Assembly (NCBI GenBank): GCA_030704615.1
Contig: CM060731.1
Location: 60,244,756-60,308,755 of the forward strand
Origin: Takakia lepidozioides
Lineage: Eukaryota; Streptophyta; Takakiopsida; Takakiales; Takakiaceae
DNA: 64,000 nt
Reading direction: 5' to 3'
Positions 1 through 11,984 of this stretch are shown piece after piece. The notes beneath the pieces are model-generated. The model saw only the letters and a list, made by a program, of their open reading frames with translations. It made no database searches and was not told the origin of the DNA. Within the stretch, counting starts at the first letter, position 1, and each line of letters starts with the position of its first letter. A program made the translations under genes and the position numbers.

Positions 1-642
1 TCTCAGGGCTGCCCGTGTGGAGTGGAGACGAAGGGCTTTGCCGTGGGTGACTCCAAGCCGGCCCATTTTTTGGATTCCAAGTGCCTGCCTGTCTCAAATT
101 TCGTGGAACCCAGGATACAGCCAGTGAAGAGCGAAGGTGGTGTTAGGAAGAGGTTAGCCAGTTTTCGGGCATACCGTCCCATTGCGTCGTCTGATTGCAG
201 CGGGAAAGGGGGTTACTGGCAAGTCACTAGAAAGCCTGTACTGGTGGCCAATTTTAAAAGGCTCGCAGGGAGATCTAGAAGGATTTTGTACAAGAATTCA
301 CGCCTCTACAAGGCATCAAACAGGAGACTCAGGGCACTCCACAAATCTGTGGGGATTAAAACTGTAAGATCTCTGAAAAACTGCCACAGATTCGGATCTG
401 ATGCCAATCGTGGTGTGAACGCTCGGGTCAGTGATACTCGCATCATGGATCTACAAAAGCTTATTCCTGGTGGAAAAAGTATGGACACTCCCATTTTGCT
501 GGAGGAGACCGCTGATTATTTGATGTTCCTGGAGCTTCAGGTGCAGGCCCTGCAATCGCTGGCTAACAAGATTGATTTACAAGCAAATCCTGCCGGGCAA
601 TCTGCCGAGAACCTCATCTGCTTCTCGGCGGGGTTTCCGTAA
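1..642 (+). CDS. Atypical bHLH transcription regulator (IBH1/AIF-like), 5' end outside window
   Basis: The frame is open from base 1 to the TAA at 640-642, so the start lies upstream; the first in-window candidate is a GTG at 22, which is not a credible plant start. From that point 206 residues follow. Residues about 136-186 form a helix-loop-helix: helix 1 RVSDTRIMDLQKLIPGG, loop, then LLEETADYLMFLELQVQAL. This is the signature of the non-DNA-binding bHLH group that contains IBH1, the ATBS1-interacting factors and UPBEAT1: a PGG loop, an LEE(A/T)ADY helix 2 and a Lys/Arg-rich N-terminus without the HER residues that contact an E-box. Known members act in the nucleus by sequestering growth-promoting bHLH factors in brassinosteroid-type pathways. 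That role is inferred from family; the fold assignment comes from the motif. Confidence 0.72.
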   Translation, partial: SQGCPCGVETKGFAVGDSKPAHFLDSKCLPVSNFVEPRIQPVKSEGGVRKRLASFRAYRPIASSDCSGKGGYWQVTRKPVLVANFKRLAGRSRRILYKNSRLYKASNRRLRALHKSVGIKTVRSLKNCHRFGSDANRGVNARVSDTRIMDLQKLIPGGKSMDTPILLEETADYLMFLELQVQALQSLANKIDLQANPAGQSAENLICFSAGFP

Positions 643-2337
643 ATGGCCCAGCTTGCGCCCAGCCTTGTCTCAGTTCGAAGGCGGCTATAGTGGTGAAGTC
701 GCGCGTTCTGAGTTGTGGCTCCAGTTAAAGGGCCTGCAGTATAGTAAGCTCTTCCAGTTGATGGTGTAGGTGGATGATCAGGAACGAGGCATTGTAGGAG
801 GAAGCTTTTTGAAGAACAAGCTGTACGAGATAAGTTGTGTAGTGTGTTCATTGATGGATGGACATTGTCCATTTAGCGTTAACTGCAAGCATGCGCATGG
901 TATGGAAGATCTTCAGTAACCTCCTGATACAACGATGCTCGGAGGAACTAAATCTTGGGTATCCCGGAAAGACTGAATTGGTGAAAATTCTTCGTATCTC
1001 TCGCTCTGGACAAATCCAATTCTGTACCCTGCTGTGAAGAGATATGGCAAGGCAGGGATTGTTGAGAGTGGCGAAGGAGAAGACGAGTGTGTACCCCGAG
1101 AGCGTTATCTGTGTGCGGAGAGTTTGATTTGCAGTCGCACCAACTGAAAGCACATGCGACTAGAGACATGCATAGACAGATGTGTCATTTGAAAGTCAGT
1201 TTTGACCCTGACGAGCTCAATACTTAGAAGATGAGCAGAAACTTAGCAATTCGCTAACCCAACTCGAGATCTGTCAAGAATTGACAGTGTGGCACTGCTA
1301 GAGATTGTAACAGAAAGACGGACCATTCTCAGGAAGAGACTATGGTCAATACAAGCACGCTGCAGTTGGTTGAAATGATGTTTGCCCGCCAGCATGGTTG
1401 CAATCACAACAAGACAAGATAGGATATCTACTCACAAACTTTCAAAAACAGGTAACGGTTATTATAACACAAGCTCCTAGAAAAATCGGGTGGCAAATTT
1501 CAATAAATTACAAATGCAGAGCATCTGTGAAAGGGAAAGGAATATTGCGCCTTATACTCAATTTTGATAAAACCTTCCCCTATCATGTACACATAACATT
1601 CTGTCTTCAAGCAAATCTTATCGCCAGCAACCATATGGACAATACCAAAAGTATACTACCTACTTTTTGTTTTTTTCTGTTTTGCTGCAAGAAGATGGAC
1701 AGTAGACTCAAAGCTTTACAGATAATGGACCAAGACGCCCGAAAAAAGCAGCTGGATTGGGCAAAACCCGAGATAGGAAAGATCAGTAAGAGAGAGGGAT
1801 AAAACAGGGGCGAGTAGAATGTTAAGGACAAACAGAAACGTTAAGGGGAAAGAAAAGCAGCAGTGGTCCTAGAACAGAAGCTAATTTCTTCTGATACTAC
1901 CAAGTTGAGCTTTTGCCTTTCCTTTCCTAAAGGATCTACTGTCTCCAGTTGATCTCGGGCACCTCGCCCCCAAGAGGAGAGCGCTTGGTACTAAGAGAGC
2001 TGCCAGCTTGCTGGGTCCTTGAATCTGATTCTCTGGAGCAGATTCGAGCAGATTCGAGCTCCCCTGCCTGATGAGCCATCAAATTCAACGAGAAGCTGAG
2101 ATCTCCTCCTCTGGCCTTATCTGTGAAGAGTTACCCCCAGTACCCACCAAGCCTTACGAGCCTCAGACATGATGTCTGAGTGAGACTTGAACAATATAGA
2201 CCTAACACAGATCGGTTTTCCAGAAAAAACAAGAGCACAGCTGCCCTTCCAAATATTCCATAGAGTGTGTGCCCTAAGTGCAGCCCAAACAGGACAAGAA
2301 GACCACAAAGATCCATCTGCGTAATTGAGAAGCACTC
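643..2337. other. No gene recognised
   Basis: This presumably holds the 3' untranslated region of the bHLH gene followed by intergenic DNA. I see short open frames only, none with a recognisable domain or splice pattern. Confidence 0.5.
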
Positions 2338-3290
2338 TTGAAAGTGGTGGCTGGTTGGGAGACTATCACCCGTGACCTTCCCCCTGCTTGGATTTCCTTC
2401 AATTCTTTCCCTGCTAATACAAGACCTCTTCCTGTTTGGCTTGGGTCTGACTATGACAACTCGAAATGTGCTCTCTTCTCTTTGTTCCGCATAGGCTCTA
2501 TGCTACACGGTTGGAAATTTGAAGTTTTCCAATCTGGTTTCTTACACTCCCCGACTCTAGATTCTATGTTGGAGGACTCCCTCTAGGTCATCCGGGTATT
2601 TTGCATGACTTTTGGTGTTGTTAACCCCTTTGCAGATAATGGCTGTCACACTAACACCAGTTTTCTCTGGTAAGTTTTGGGCCCCTTCCTTTGCTCCAAT
2701 TCGATCCTGTGGAATGGATCTGGCGTGATAGGCTGCACTCCCCCTTTTTCGCTTACACTGTCAAGCTAGGATACTCTTTGCTTAACCCTGCTGTTTCCCT
2801 GGATCTCAAGTGGACTAGTAAGTGGTTGCATCTGGCTGATTGCCCTACTTCGTGGAAAGGTATCTGGAGAGATGTTTGGAGGAAGGACAGGGCTGCTAAA
2901 ATTTCTGGTTTCCTTTGGAAGTTAGTTAACCGTCTCTTGCCGGTCCTTGTCTGCTTTTCGAACTCGACATCTTGCAATTCTTGCAATCTTCATGCCCCTG
3001 AAACCTTGGAGCACTGCTTTCTTAATTGCCCGGTGGCTAGACTTGCTTGGAACAAGGCTATGGGTATTGTATACCCGCAATTCTGGACACACCATGATGC
3101 TGACATGAGGTTTCTTCACCATCTCAATGGCATCAAGGCGACATATTGCTCTCCTGCACGGGCTGGTAATATGACTGTTCCAGCTCTTTTGAATGCTCAT
3201 GATTTGGACTTGCAAGCTTCTTTGTTTATGCAATCAATGCCAAGTCGCAGGCCAAATATTGCACACCAAATCACTGCATGTCCTACCTAG
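2338..3290 (+). mobile_element. LINE (non-LTR retrotransposon) 3' ORF fragment with zf-RVT domain
   Basis: Two adjacent frames (2338-2586 and 2691-3290) read as the region after the reverse transcriptase of a plant LINE. In the second, an IWRDVWRKDRAAKISGFLWK stretch is followed by CNSCNLHAPETLEHCFLNCP. This is the reverse-transcriptase zinc-binding (zf-RVT) pattern: W..V.....P.K...FLW, then CxxC....E...H.F..C. The frames are separated by a break, and the reverse transcriptase and endonuclease are missing, so the copy is dead and 5' truncated. It differs from the LINE family at 6.3, 11.5, 12.0, 34.4 and 52.4 kb. Confidence 0.75.
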
Positions 3291-4398
3291 TAAACTGGTC
3301 ATGCTGCTACAGAAGGAATGAGAAGGTTCCATGGCTATACCGAAACCCTATGTGTGAGAGGAGTGAGTGGCGATAGTTCTGTCTTTTCATGCCTTTTGGA
3401 AACCCCTGCCTGCCACAGACTGGGGAAAAGGGCACCACTGTCCCACAGGTGTAGGAAATTGGAAACACCAGCAGATTCCCAATGAGCCCGTCGGGCAGAG
3501 CACTTAACCAACACTTCAGAGTAACAATTATAGTTAACGAACAATGGCTGTCTGAGAGCTTCCGCGGGAGAGCACAGGGAATTTTCTAGGACAGAAGATC
3601 GCGGATAGTAAACCAGGACTGCCAAATAGATTTCCAAGCTTTGGATCCAGAGACAGTAGAAGAGTTGGATGATCCCCCTTGAACATCAATTGAGAAATAA
3701 AACTGATGAATGACAACACAGTATAAGATAAAGAATATTGTCCAATTGTAAACCTTAAACTATACGAAGTAAACAATAGTATACTATTAGGAAAAACATA
3801 ATGCTCATTTTATAGTATACTAATAGGAAAAACAGCTCATTTTCGCACTTGCGCACCAATCCAACATCTTCCGATCCGACTTTGATGAGTAACACTCAGG
3901 GGAAAGAGAACTGAAGCTGGGCTGCACATTACCATACTCTCTGGCTATGGAAAGAAAGATCTGAAGTTAATATCAGACTACATAGCTGACTACCCACCCA
4001 CTATCAAAAATGAAGAATGATGACATTCCGTAGGGCACCATCACCACCACCAAAAATGCGACTAATCACACTGCCCCAGCGGTATGAAGAATGTCGTAAA
4101 GGGAGACACATATTTCCCCTGTGATGAGCAAGATGATGATCCACTCCAATGTGTCTGACTTCCTATTTTGCAGTATCTCCAAAAAGAATCGCACATTGTG
4201 CTGCCAACCCACCAAAAGTGCATCTTAAAGGTCTAGTCAAATGCAAAGAGGACCTTTTCCTTACCGTCCTAGGCATTATCTTATTCATTTCAGGAGACAG
4301 ATGTATTGTGTGTCTGTTGATGTGTTCAGATTCATTGCCAGTTTCTCTCCCTTATCTGCACTCAGACAGGGAGTGCAACCCATCAAACAGTCCCGTTT
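3291..4398. other. No gene; short imperfect direct repeat
   Basis: I see no gene here. Around 3775-3835 an AT-rich block containing TAGGAAAAACA followed by GCTCATTTT is present twice. The 3' untranslated region of the minus-strand DUF155 gene probably enters at the right edge. Confidence 0.4.
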
Positions 4399-7300
4399 CT
4401 ACACAATGACTATGATATGAAGGTCTGTCAGAGCCAATCTTCTCAAGAAATGTAGATCCAGCATTTCTCTTCCTATCAAGACCCATGCAATCAAGAAGAC
4501 GACTCTTCCATGATTCCGCTGGAATCGAAGGAATGGGAAGTCCATGAACTCTCCTCTGTAAAACTGTGCAATAAGTTGCCTTCCAAAATTTGAATAAAAG
4601 GTGTTCACACAGCAATCACCAGCATTAGGTGCTTGAGGAGCATACCCTCTGCACTCGCTCCCTTCATCTACCACTGTAACAGACTTCTAGTTGCTACCAG
4701 CCCTACATCCTTCCCTTGACTCTATCAGTATTATTCATTAATAAACAAACGTACATGCTGAGAACTGGATTGTGCGAGTCTTCGACGTCACTAGAACAAT
4801 GTCTCACTGCCACGACTAGCACAATCTGGTATTCAGCATCTATTTTTGTGTTTTAACAATTCTATGAATGGATAGCTTATAATCAAGAATACTATATTTT
4901 TCTGAACTGGTTCTTCTGAATTCAGCCAGGTGACATTCTATGGTACGTCTGATCATGAACAAGTACAAACTTCACGAGGCGCATGTCAAATAACCTGGAT
5001 AATGTTAAGCTTGAAATCAAGACTCTCAAAGCGCTCGTCGAGCTCAAAATCATCGCGCAGGTACTCCCAAATTTGGGCATAGTTTGCATCCTTCCATGCT
5101 GCATCAGACCTGTGCCCCATTCCAATCAGTACAGTTGCAGTTACAAAGTGTGCAGCATAATCCCGCAAATTAAAACTTCATACAATTGTCAGCTGTTGGA
5201 CAGGGTTTGGCATTCACTCAGTACCGAAGTACCTATCATGTGGGGGAGAGAGGAGACCTCTCAAGGAGACCCAGGCGAAGGATGACATCAGCAAGAGTGG
5301 TGTTGGCAGCAGCCACCAGCTGGAACAGCTTCTTGCGTGTCATTGTAAAGGTGCCTGTCTGTTCCATTCCCCGATTCAACTCACTGAATGTATTCACCAT
5401 CTCATCCACCTGCATTCTCTTCCCCCCCCCCACCCTATTTTGAGTACCAAGCATCCACACACCACACGAAACTATGACCAGAAGGGATATTGACGAGGGG
5501 GCCTTGACTGCTACTGCGACCCAAGCATCATGAACCTTTTCAATGATGGCTAGAATGAGAATCAATTTTGTTATATATGAGAGGTAAAAAATCAGGAGAA
5601 TAGAGTGGATTGATGCCAAATAAAAAGAAGGTTTATTAAAAAAAGACTGGGATTCATATGAAATCAGAAGACTGGTTAGTTCAACTCGTAAACCAAAAAA
5701 GATAGTCACAAACACTGTGAAGGACATGGAATGACAAACCTTCTTGGCATAATGATCAAGAGCAATGCTCTGGCCAAGGATGCTTGAAATGACACGAATG
5801 TTGTCTGTATCAAGCTTCCGCAGCATTATTTGATCACGGCCACCCTCACTCCACTCTGCCAAAGTTGGCCTCACCAGCACTCCATAATCTGCATAAACAC
5901 ACTCCACGCGTGTATAAAGTCTCTCCTTCTACTTGGTTCTAAGATACTGTTTTATTGAAGTAGCTCTATGGTTCTATTTGGTTATGCGTCCCTTGGGCCT
6001 TCCATGGACATACAAGATTATTTTTCCTTTGTTGATGTTTTTCACTACACTGACTTGCAGTGCAGTGCACAGTGTCGTTACATCTGAGTAAGGTACGGTG
6101 TGGGAAGGACAGAAGCAGCACTGGAATCACAATTATTTCTAGTGTGACGTTACTTCAACCCTCACTCTGCACTATAAGCTGTGCACAACCATCAAAAGCA
6201 GCTCCTGAAAGTTCAGGTATCATAACTATGTGCATAGCCACAATTCCAGGGAAACCTCTCTCAGTCCATCTCCTGTGGACGTAACGAATTTCCCTCTTCT
6301 TTCCTCTCTTTGTTTGCACTTTCTCTCATCAGTATGTACTCATAAGACGTTGTTAGCCGTAGCCTTGTGGCCATTGACCCCGCGCCCAGTTTGAGCGGAA
6401 CATAAAGGGACAGAACCTACCTCTGTCAGGGGCTGACGTCGGTAGTAAGACTTACCTTGACAAAGGACATTGATTCGGGTTTTCCAGATATCCTCTAGAA
6501 ATCCCTTCACACAAGCATCAATCTGCTGTGTGTGGTTTGCCCAGTAACTAGGCCCAGAAGGGCCTGGGCTTTTGGCTCAGCCTCGAGACTTTCAAAGTTG
6601 GTAAACATACGTACAGGCACAATTCTCTTGATAGATTGGAGGAGAGCGTCTCTCTGGTGAGAGTACCCCGGACAGTGAATCAGAAATGAATATTGTCTTC
6701 GGGTTGCCCACACAACGGGCAATTGCACTCTCCCTTTCCTCTCTGGTTCTGTTTACTGTTCAAAGATAGGCTTCCTGCCCTGAGTTTTCCTGCACTTTCT
6801 CTCATCAGTGACTGGCAATAGGACGCGACCACCCCGCACCCTTAAGCTGGAGCAGTGTAATTTGCTTTCATTTTTCAAAAGTCGCTGGCAGGTCCACCTG
6901 TGTATTCTGCCCAACGCCCATGTGGCAAAAATAACGAGCTCGCGCATTTAGACAGGTGGCACATTTTGACGGGTCCACAATGGCGTGATCAGGCACCTGA
7001 TATTCCACCACTGGCGCATTATGGCGAATTGTTCAGGTTTTAAACCCCGTAATTCCTTTGTACAAGTAGCTCGGTCATTTGCCAGGTCAAAATCTGGCTA
7101 TTTTCCACCAGGAAAAAGAACCCTGAGCTGGAGGGCTAGAGTTCCAAAAGCAACCTCATCAATTGAAGTTCACAGATTGAGACATAACTCCCCTTAAACT
7201 GGAGCGTTGTCAGCTCTCTTTCCTCTCTGCTCTTCTACTTTGAGAGTATGAGTCAGGGCAGCCAAAGGCCGCATCTGCCGAATAGGTTTGTAGCGAGAGC

Positions 7301-9628
7301 ACTACAATCAACCCCATGCTTTTAAGTATGATGTCACTGCACGTCAACACTTTAAATACAAGTAACCTGAGTGCTGGAGGGCTAGAGTTCCAAAAGCAAC
7401 CTCATCAATTGAAGTTCACAGATTGAGACATAACTCCCCTTAAACTGGAGCGTTGTCAGCTCTCTTTCCTCTCTGCTCTTCTACTTTGAGAGTATGAGTC
7501 AGGGCAGCCAAAGGCCGCATCTGCCGAATAGGTTTGTAGCGAGAGCACTACAATCAACCCCATGCTTTTAAGTATGATGTCACTGCACGTCAACACTTTA
7601 AATACAAGTAACCTGAGTGCTGTAGGCTGCATGTGAGTACCAAGGGAAATTGGCTTGACTCTCACATATCCAAGGCCTCAATCAGAAAAGTGCCCCTCAA
7701 AGAATTGATATCCTGTGGGAACTATACACATACCCAAATATTTCACATGGAACAGTCAAAAACACATTCTGTCTGTCTGTCTGTCTCCCCCCCAAAAGTA
7801 GACATTGTATATGAAAGTGAGTAAGAAATGAGATGCATGTACCATCTTTCCTTGTCTCTCGAAACTCGTCCGTGCAATACTGGCGTACAGCATTTAAGGC
7901 TTCCTCTTCTTCCTGATCTCCAAAGTTGAAGAAGACTATTGATCCATACTGAAAGGCTACCATGTAGCGCTCATGCCAGCAACTTACTTCAGCAAACCCC
8001 TGTGCCATCAAGAAAGCAACTGACATGATCAGCGTCTGTACTGATTTCCAGAGCATTCAAAATCAAGCAATCAACTGAGCTCAGTTACCACAGGTTGGAG
8101 TTTTAAGATGGGAGTTTCAGAGACGTCCCTCGCCTTTGGTTCCCAAGGCCCCCAGGCCAGAATTTTTTGGGTAGAAAATGGCAGCTTACCTTCTGAATTA
8201 GAATAACCCAAATAGTGTCAATCATTCATAGTCTTACAAGGACTACAATGACAACCACAAAAAGAGAGTATATGTGGCCATGAGATGGGCAAAGATAAAA
8301 GCTAAGAAAATTGTACAGGCTTGTTCGAGGTGGGTGGCGCTCCAGGCAGACGGTCCACACATCTAATGATGAGATTATTGCGTGAGCTCGTGACCTCCAG
8401 GAAGGGTTCTGCTGCCAACCTCTTCAAATCCACACTGAGCCCCCCTCCAGCCATCACGGCTCATCAGCACAGCGAGGTCATTATCCATGATACAATTGCA
8501 TGTGACTTGTGGTATGCAGTTTAATGTCCATTCCAAAGCATGTGGGAGCTCGAACACCTTTGAGTTCGATGATTTGACTTGTGCTAGATCTTCACAAAAG
8601 ATCTTCATTTCGGGAATTAGATGATGGGTCATTAGATCAAGATAATCTGCACGGAACCAACTCCCTCCTAAGTGAACTAAAAACCTTACTGTTCAAGTTT
8701 GCTCAAGGATGTCAGTCTTCTAAAAAATCAACGATCTTGTTATACCTTGAAGATAGACCCAGAGCGAGAGATGGGCGCATCGGAGGGGGCCCAGGATCGA
8801 CAGGAGGAATATGCAATGGAGTTAAGACGATATTAACCTTCTTGAAATGTAGAAAGCTTTGACAGGGATATACACGTCAGTCACCTCCACCTCCGGAGGG
8901 GGTCCAGCCATGGGACTGCGCTGACGGAGATCCTGCTCTCGCGGTCGGACATGCTGCTGTTGCCAACCCACCAATCCTGCATTGCCAACTAACACTTTCT
9001 GGTCCCCTTCGGCCCCATTCGTAGCAGGGTTCTTGTCTGCCATGTCCCAATCAGGTCTTAATTCCTGATCTAGCTCGCGGATGGCTGCATGTGATGCCTG
9101 ATATCTACCAGTAGTCAATTTGTACCATTGTGTTTGGCTGTGAATTAGGTTAAGGGCTGGAGAAAGGAACATGACCGAGGGTGAACACAGATTGGGTCCC
9201 GCATTGCGATCGTCAATGCGACTTAAGATGGAGCTCCTCTCTGAAGAAAAGCTTCGGCTACCAAGCGCTGCTTCCCCCTTCCCATCTCTACTCTTGTTGT
9301 GGCGATTATGGCCAGGTATGGACGAGGGAAATGGAGATAGCGGTGGCTCTACATCCGTCGCTCCTTGAATCTTGTTAGAGTTTGCGTGGCCCTGGTTGCA
9401 GGTGTTCGCCATAACCCTCCCATGTGCACAAGCAGCCGAGTATGTTAGCCATCGACTGTCCTTGAAGGGATTTTGCAGCCTGATTTTGCTCAGTGCCACA
9501 GACAACTCCCCCCAAGAAGCCGAGGTAACAATTTCAGAGTTGAGATAAGGTTTTAGGGTAGGGAAGTGACATGATGAGAAGGCCCGCCCCAGCTGCTGCC
9601 ACTGCCTCCATTGTACGCCAGTGCTCAT
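4399..9628 (-). CDS. RRG-like: RETARDED ROOT GROWTH / RMND1-like DUF155 protein, mitochondrial (multi-exon)
   Basis: Read on the minus strand, six exons join with matching phases: 9628-8838, 8434-8317, 7999-7843, 5888-5740, 5409-5258 and 5109-4995 (494 codons). Each has GT/AG borders. A last exon, 4518-4399, gives a C-terminal membrane helix (RVVFLIAWVLIGREML). A small exon between 4995 and 4518 was not resolved. DUF155 begins at IPVKAFYIS and runs through YMVAFQYGSIVFFNF, LDTDNIRVISSILGQSIALD, GMEQTGTFTMTRKKLFQLV and FESLDFKLNII, all hallmarks of the plant RRG/RRL and animal RMND1 family. The N-terminus (MSTGVQWRQWQQLGRAFSS) is basic and Ser-rich like a mitochondrial presequence. RMND1 proteins are inner-membrane proteins needed for mitochondrial translation; RRG supports root meristem cell division. 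The ATG at 9628 is the first in frame. Exon phases and family motifs argue for an intact gene. Confidence 0.85.
6315..6809 (-). mobile_element. 5'-truncated LINE copy with 19-bp target duplication, in an intron of the DUF155 gene
   Basis: The insert 6334-6790 is flanked by the exact 19-bp repeat TGCACTTTCTCTCATCAGT at 6315-6333 and 6791-6809, a clear target-site duplication. It carries only the C-terminal zinc-knuckle part of the same LINE family as 11513-13017 and 52370-53855. On the minus strand its 3' end reads CGTCTTATGAGTACAT and has no poly(A) tail. It lies in intron 3 of the DUF155 gene, oriented with the gene. Confidence 0.85.
7010..7126 (+). repeat. Dispersed repeat with GGCGATTTT/GCCAG palindromes
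   Basis: This stretch resembles 33705-33825. Both have a GGCG(A/C) start, a TAATTCCTT(T/A)GTA segment, AGTAGCTC(G/A), then a CCAGGTC(A/G)AAATCTGGC hairpin arm. It looks like a small palindromic dispersed element, degraded here. Confidence 0.5.
7127..7618. repeat. Exact tandem duplication, 2 x 246 bp
   Basis: Positions 7127-7372 and 7373-7618 appear identical by eye over the whole unit; I noticed no mismatch. The duplication lies inside intron 3 of the DUF155 gene. No coding potential is recognisable. Identity implies a very recent event or an assembly artefact. Confidence 0.85.
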
Positions 9629-10204
9629 TCTGTCTTCCTCTCCTCAGCCCTCTATCATCTAGACACAAGACTTCTACTATTACCGCTCCCCATATCAAAG
9701 ACACGGATCTAGTCCGCGAGGGGAGACATGAGAGGGAAAACCATGAACCCACGAATCACATAGGCTACAGGGAAGGAAGGAGTCGAGCCCAAATAGCGAA
9801 GAGAAGCACGCACACAAGTTCCAAACAGACCCCCACACACCCACAATCCCGACAAAGTATTTCTTTAAATGTAACTGAAGTTCGAAAAGCAGATCCTCAC
9901 AAAAATCCAAAACTCATCAAAGACGAAGATCCCAGATTACTGCGATGGATTCAAGGGCCAACACCCATCCTCAACTGCACGATCCTGCATTTGTCTCGGA
10001 ATACACGCAGCAATAGTGCTGGAATCTGACAGAGATCATCCAAGTCTAGCACGCACACATTCTCCCTCTTCACCCGCTCATTCATCCCCTCTCCCCCACC
10101 ACGAGAAGGATTGAAATTGTAGATGCGGGCCAAGAGTTTGAAAAGAATGCCGACATGAACCGTGAGGGGATCTGTTCCACGGGGTCATGGCGAATTAACC
10201 AGAA
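9629..10204. other. Upstream flank of the DUF155 gene; no gene
   Basis: The promoter of the minus-strand DUF155 gene should lie here. I see no clear TATA box or other decisive element, and no coding frame with recognisable content. Confidence 0.4.
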
Positions 10205-10427
10205 GGTGTGAAAGCCCAACAATATCACTTTCATGGGCCTGATCGCATGTACCAACCCGGTAAACTGTGGGGCAGGGCAAGCAGCTCCATGGCGGGCGAG
10301 GCAGAGGACTGAATTAACGAAATGCCACGTAGCTGCTCCACTGTGGGCCTTGCTTGGTGCTTGCAGAATTCATGGCACTCTGGAGCTAGAAAAAATTGCT
10401 GCAGAATGTTTCCTCTCCTTCAGATAA
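10205..10427 (+). pseudogene. PPR protein relic (E-motif fragment)
   Basis: A degenerate fragment reads KPNNITFMGLIACTNPV and, further on, ALLGACRIHGTLELEKIA. The second string is the start of the E motif that follows the last repeat in PLS-class pentatricopeptide proteins, which bind organellar RNA. The central part of the fragment does not match, and nothing coding continues on either side. It is a relic, not a gene. Confidence 0.65.
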
Positions 10428-11512
10428 CTCAAAATTGAGAGCAGAGAAGCAAGGGTGGACGTCTTCCCTGTTCCTGGGGTCCCTGGATCAAACGCACCAG
10501 ACGGTTTTCTTCCCTTACAAGCCCAAGAATTGTCGGTGTGACAAGCGCTTGTGAATCACTTAGCCTCCGGAAATCACAGGAGCTGCAGATGCCTTGTGCG
10601 TTTTCGAAGTCATGATCCACCACTCAGCAATCTGTCTGTTGACTCTGCCTCTCGGAAACAAATCAAGAATTCTAATTTGAATTCTGGTTTGGTTGTACTT
10701 CAGCAGTGTTGTATCTAATCCTCCAAGGAAATTCCTAAATGTCCAGAAGTGTCTTCTTACCTGCTGGTTTCTTTACTCTTCAGCAATACGGCAACAAACA
10801 CAAGTAGAAGGTTAGTATCTATGTCTTTTGGTAAGGACACCAAGGGGTTCATGGGATTATAGCTGCTGGGTAGCAAAAAAATTCTTGCAAGTAGTCTTTA
10901 CGGAAAAACAGGAAGAATGAAATGTGCAGATTGCATAGTTTGGCATTACTGCAGATGCATCATAATGTAATCCATTGACACAAGCATCACACACTCAGAC
11001 ACCTTTTCCCTGGACCCCCAAATCAGTAGGGTGACAACATTAAGTGCCATGGTCACCTTTCTAGGTCCACCAAAGCCCAATCCTTTACGACATCAGGAGC
11101 CCACTTCAGAATCCAACTGACAAAACCATATCATACGGCCGGCCGCTGTGTCTTCTGGGAAAACATTCTCCTCTTTCTACAAAGGACTGCAGAGCAGGTC
11201 TACTATGTAAGTGAATTTGTAAGTGCATACTGCCGCAGCAAAATAGCAGTCATCCATTGCAAGACTTGGTATAACGCTAACAAACACTTCTGCCCATCAA
11301 ATGCCGTTCATCAGACAGTTCGCAAGTACAAAGTACAAACCTTCTAACCTCAGTGGGCACCACCACCCACTACACTGGATTGTGTGATGCCTCATGGCAA
11401 CCAGGATTTTACTGTTTTCCCCTAAATAAACAAAAAGCATCAGCAGGGCAAAGTAAAGAAAGTTCACCTATTTTATCTTTTCCATTTCTATTGTGACATG
11501 ACAGAGAGAGAA
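10428..11512. other. No gene recognised
   Basis: I see nothing supportable here apart from low-complexity patches. The right edge, just before the next LINE copy, is GA-rich. Confidence 0.5.
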
Positions 11513-11956
11513 TGTACTCATAAGACGTTGTTTGCCGTAGCCTTGTGGCCATTGACCCCGCGCCCAGTTTGAGCGGAAACCAAAGGGACAGAACCTACCT
11601 CTGTCAGGGGCTGACATTGGTAGTAAGACTTACCTTTATACATAGAATTGACCCGGGTTTTCCAGATATCCTCTGGAAATCCTTTCACACAAGCATCAAT
11701 CTGCTGTGTGTGATTTGCCCAAAAACTAGGCCTCAGAAGGGCCTGGGCTTTTGGCTCAACCTCGAGACTTTCAAAGTTGGTAGACAGAGGTACAGGCACA
11801 ATTCTCTTGATAGATTGGAGGAGAGCGTCTCTCTGGTGAGAGTACCCCGGACAGTGAATCAGAAAATGAGTATTGTCTTCGGGTTGCCCACAACGGGCAA
11901 TTGCACTCTCCCTTTCGCTCTGCTTCTGTTTACTGTTCAAAGGTAGGCTTCCTGCA
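11513..11956 (-). mobile_element. LINE copy, 5' truncated, GA-rich target
   Basis: This is the C-terminal part of the same LINE as at 52.4 kb, read on minus: a C..CGQPED-type zinc knuckle, then HFLIHCPGYSHQRDAL. The 3' end again reads CGTCTTATGAGTACA without poly(A). Flanks share CAGAGAGAGAA on both sides (about 11 bp), a likely target duplication inside GA-rich DNA. The next copy starts about 30 bp to the right, in the same orientation. Confidence 0.8.
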
Positions 11957-11984
11957 GAGAGAGAAAGAGCAGAGAGAAAGACAG

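Noticed and set aside
9171-9378. Plus-strand frames opposite exon 1 of the DUF155 gene
   Set aside because: They lie wholly within a coding exon with family support on the other strand.
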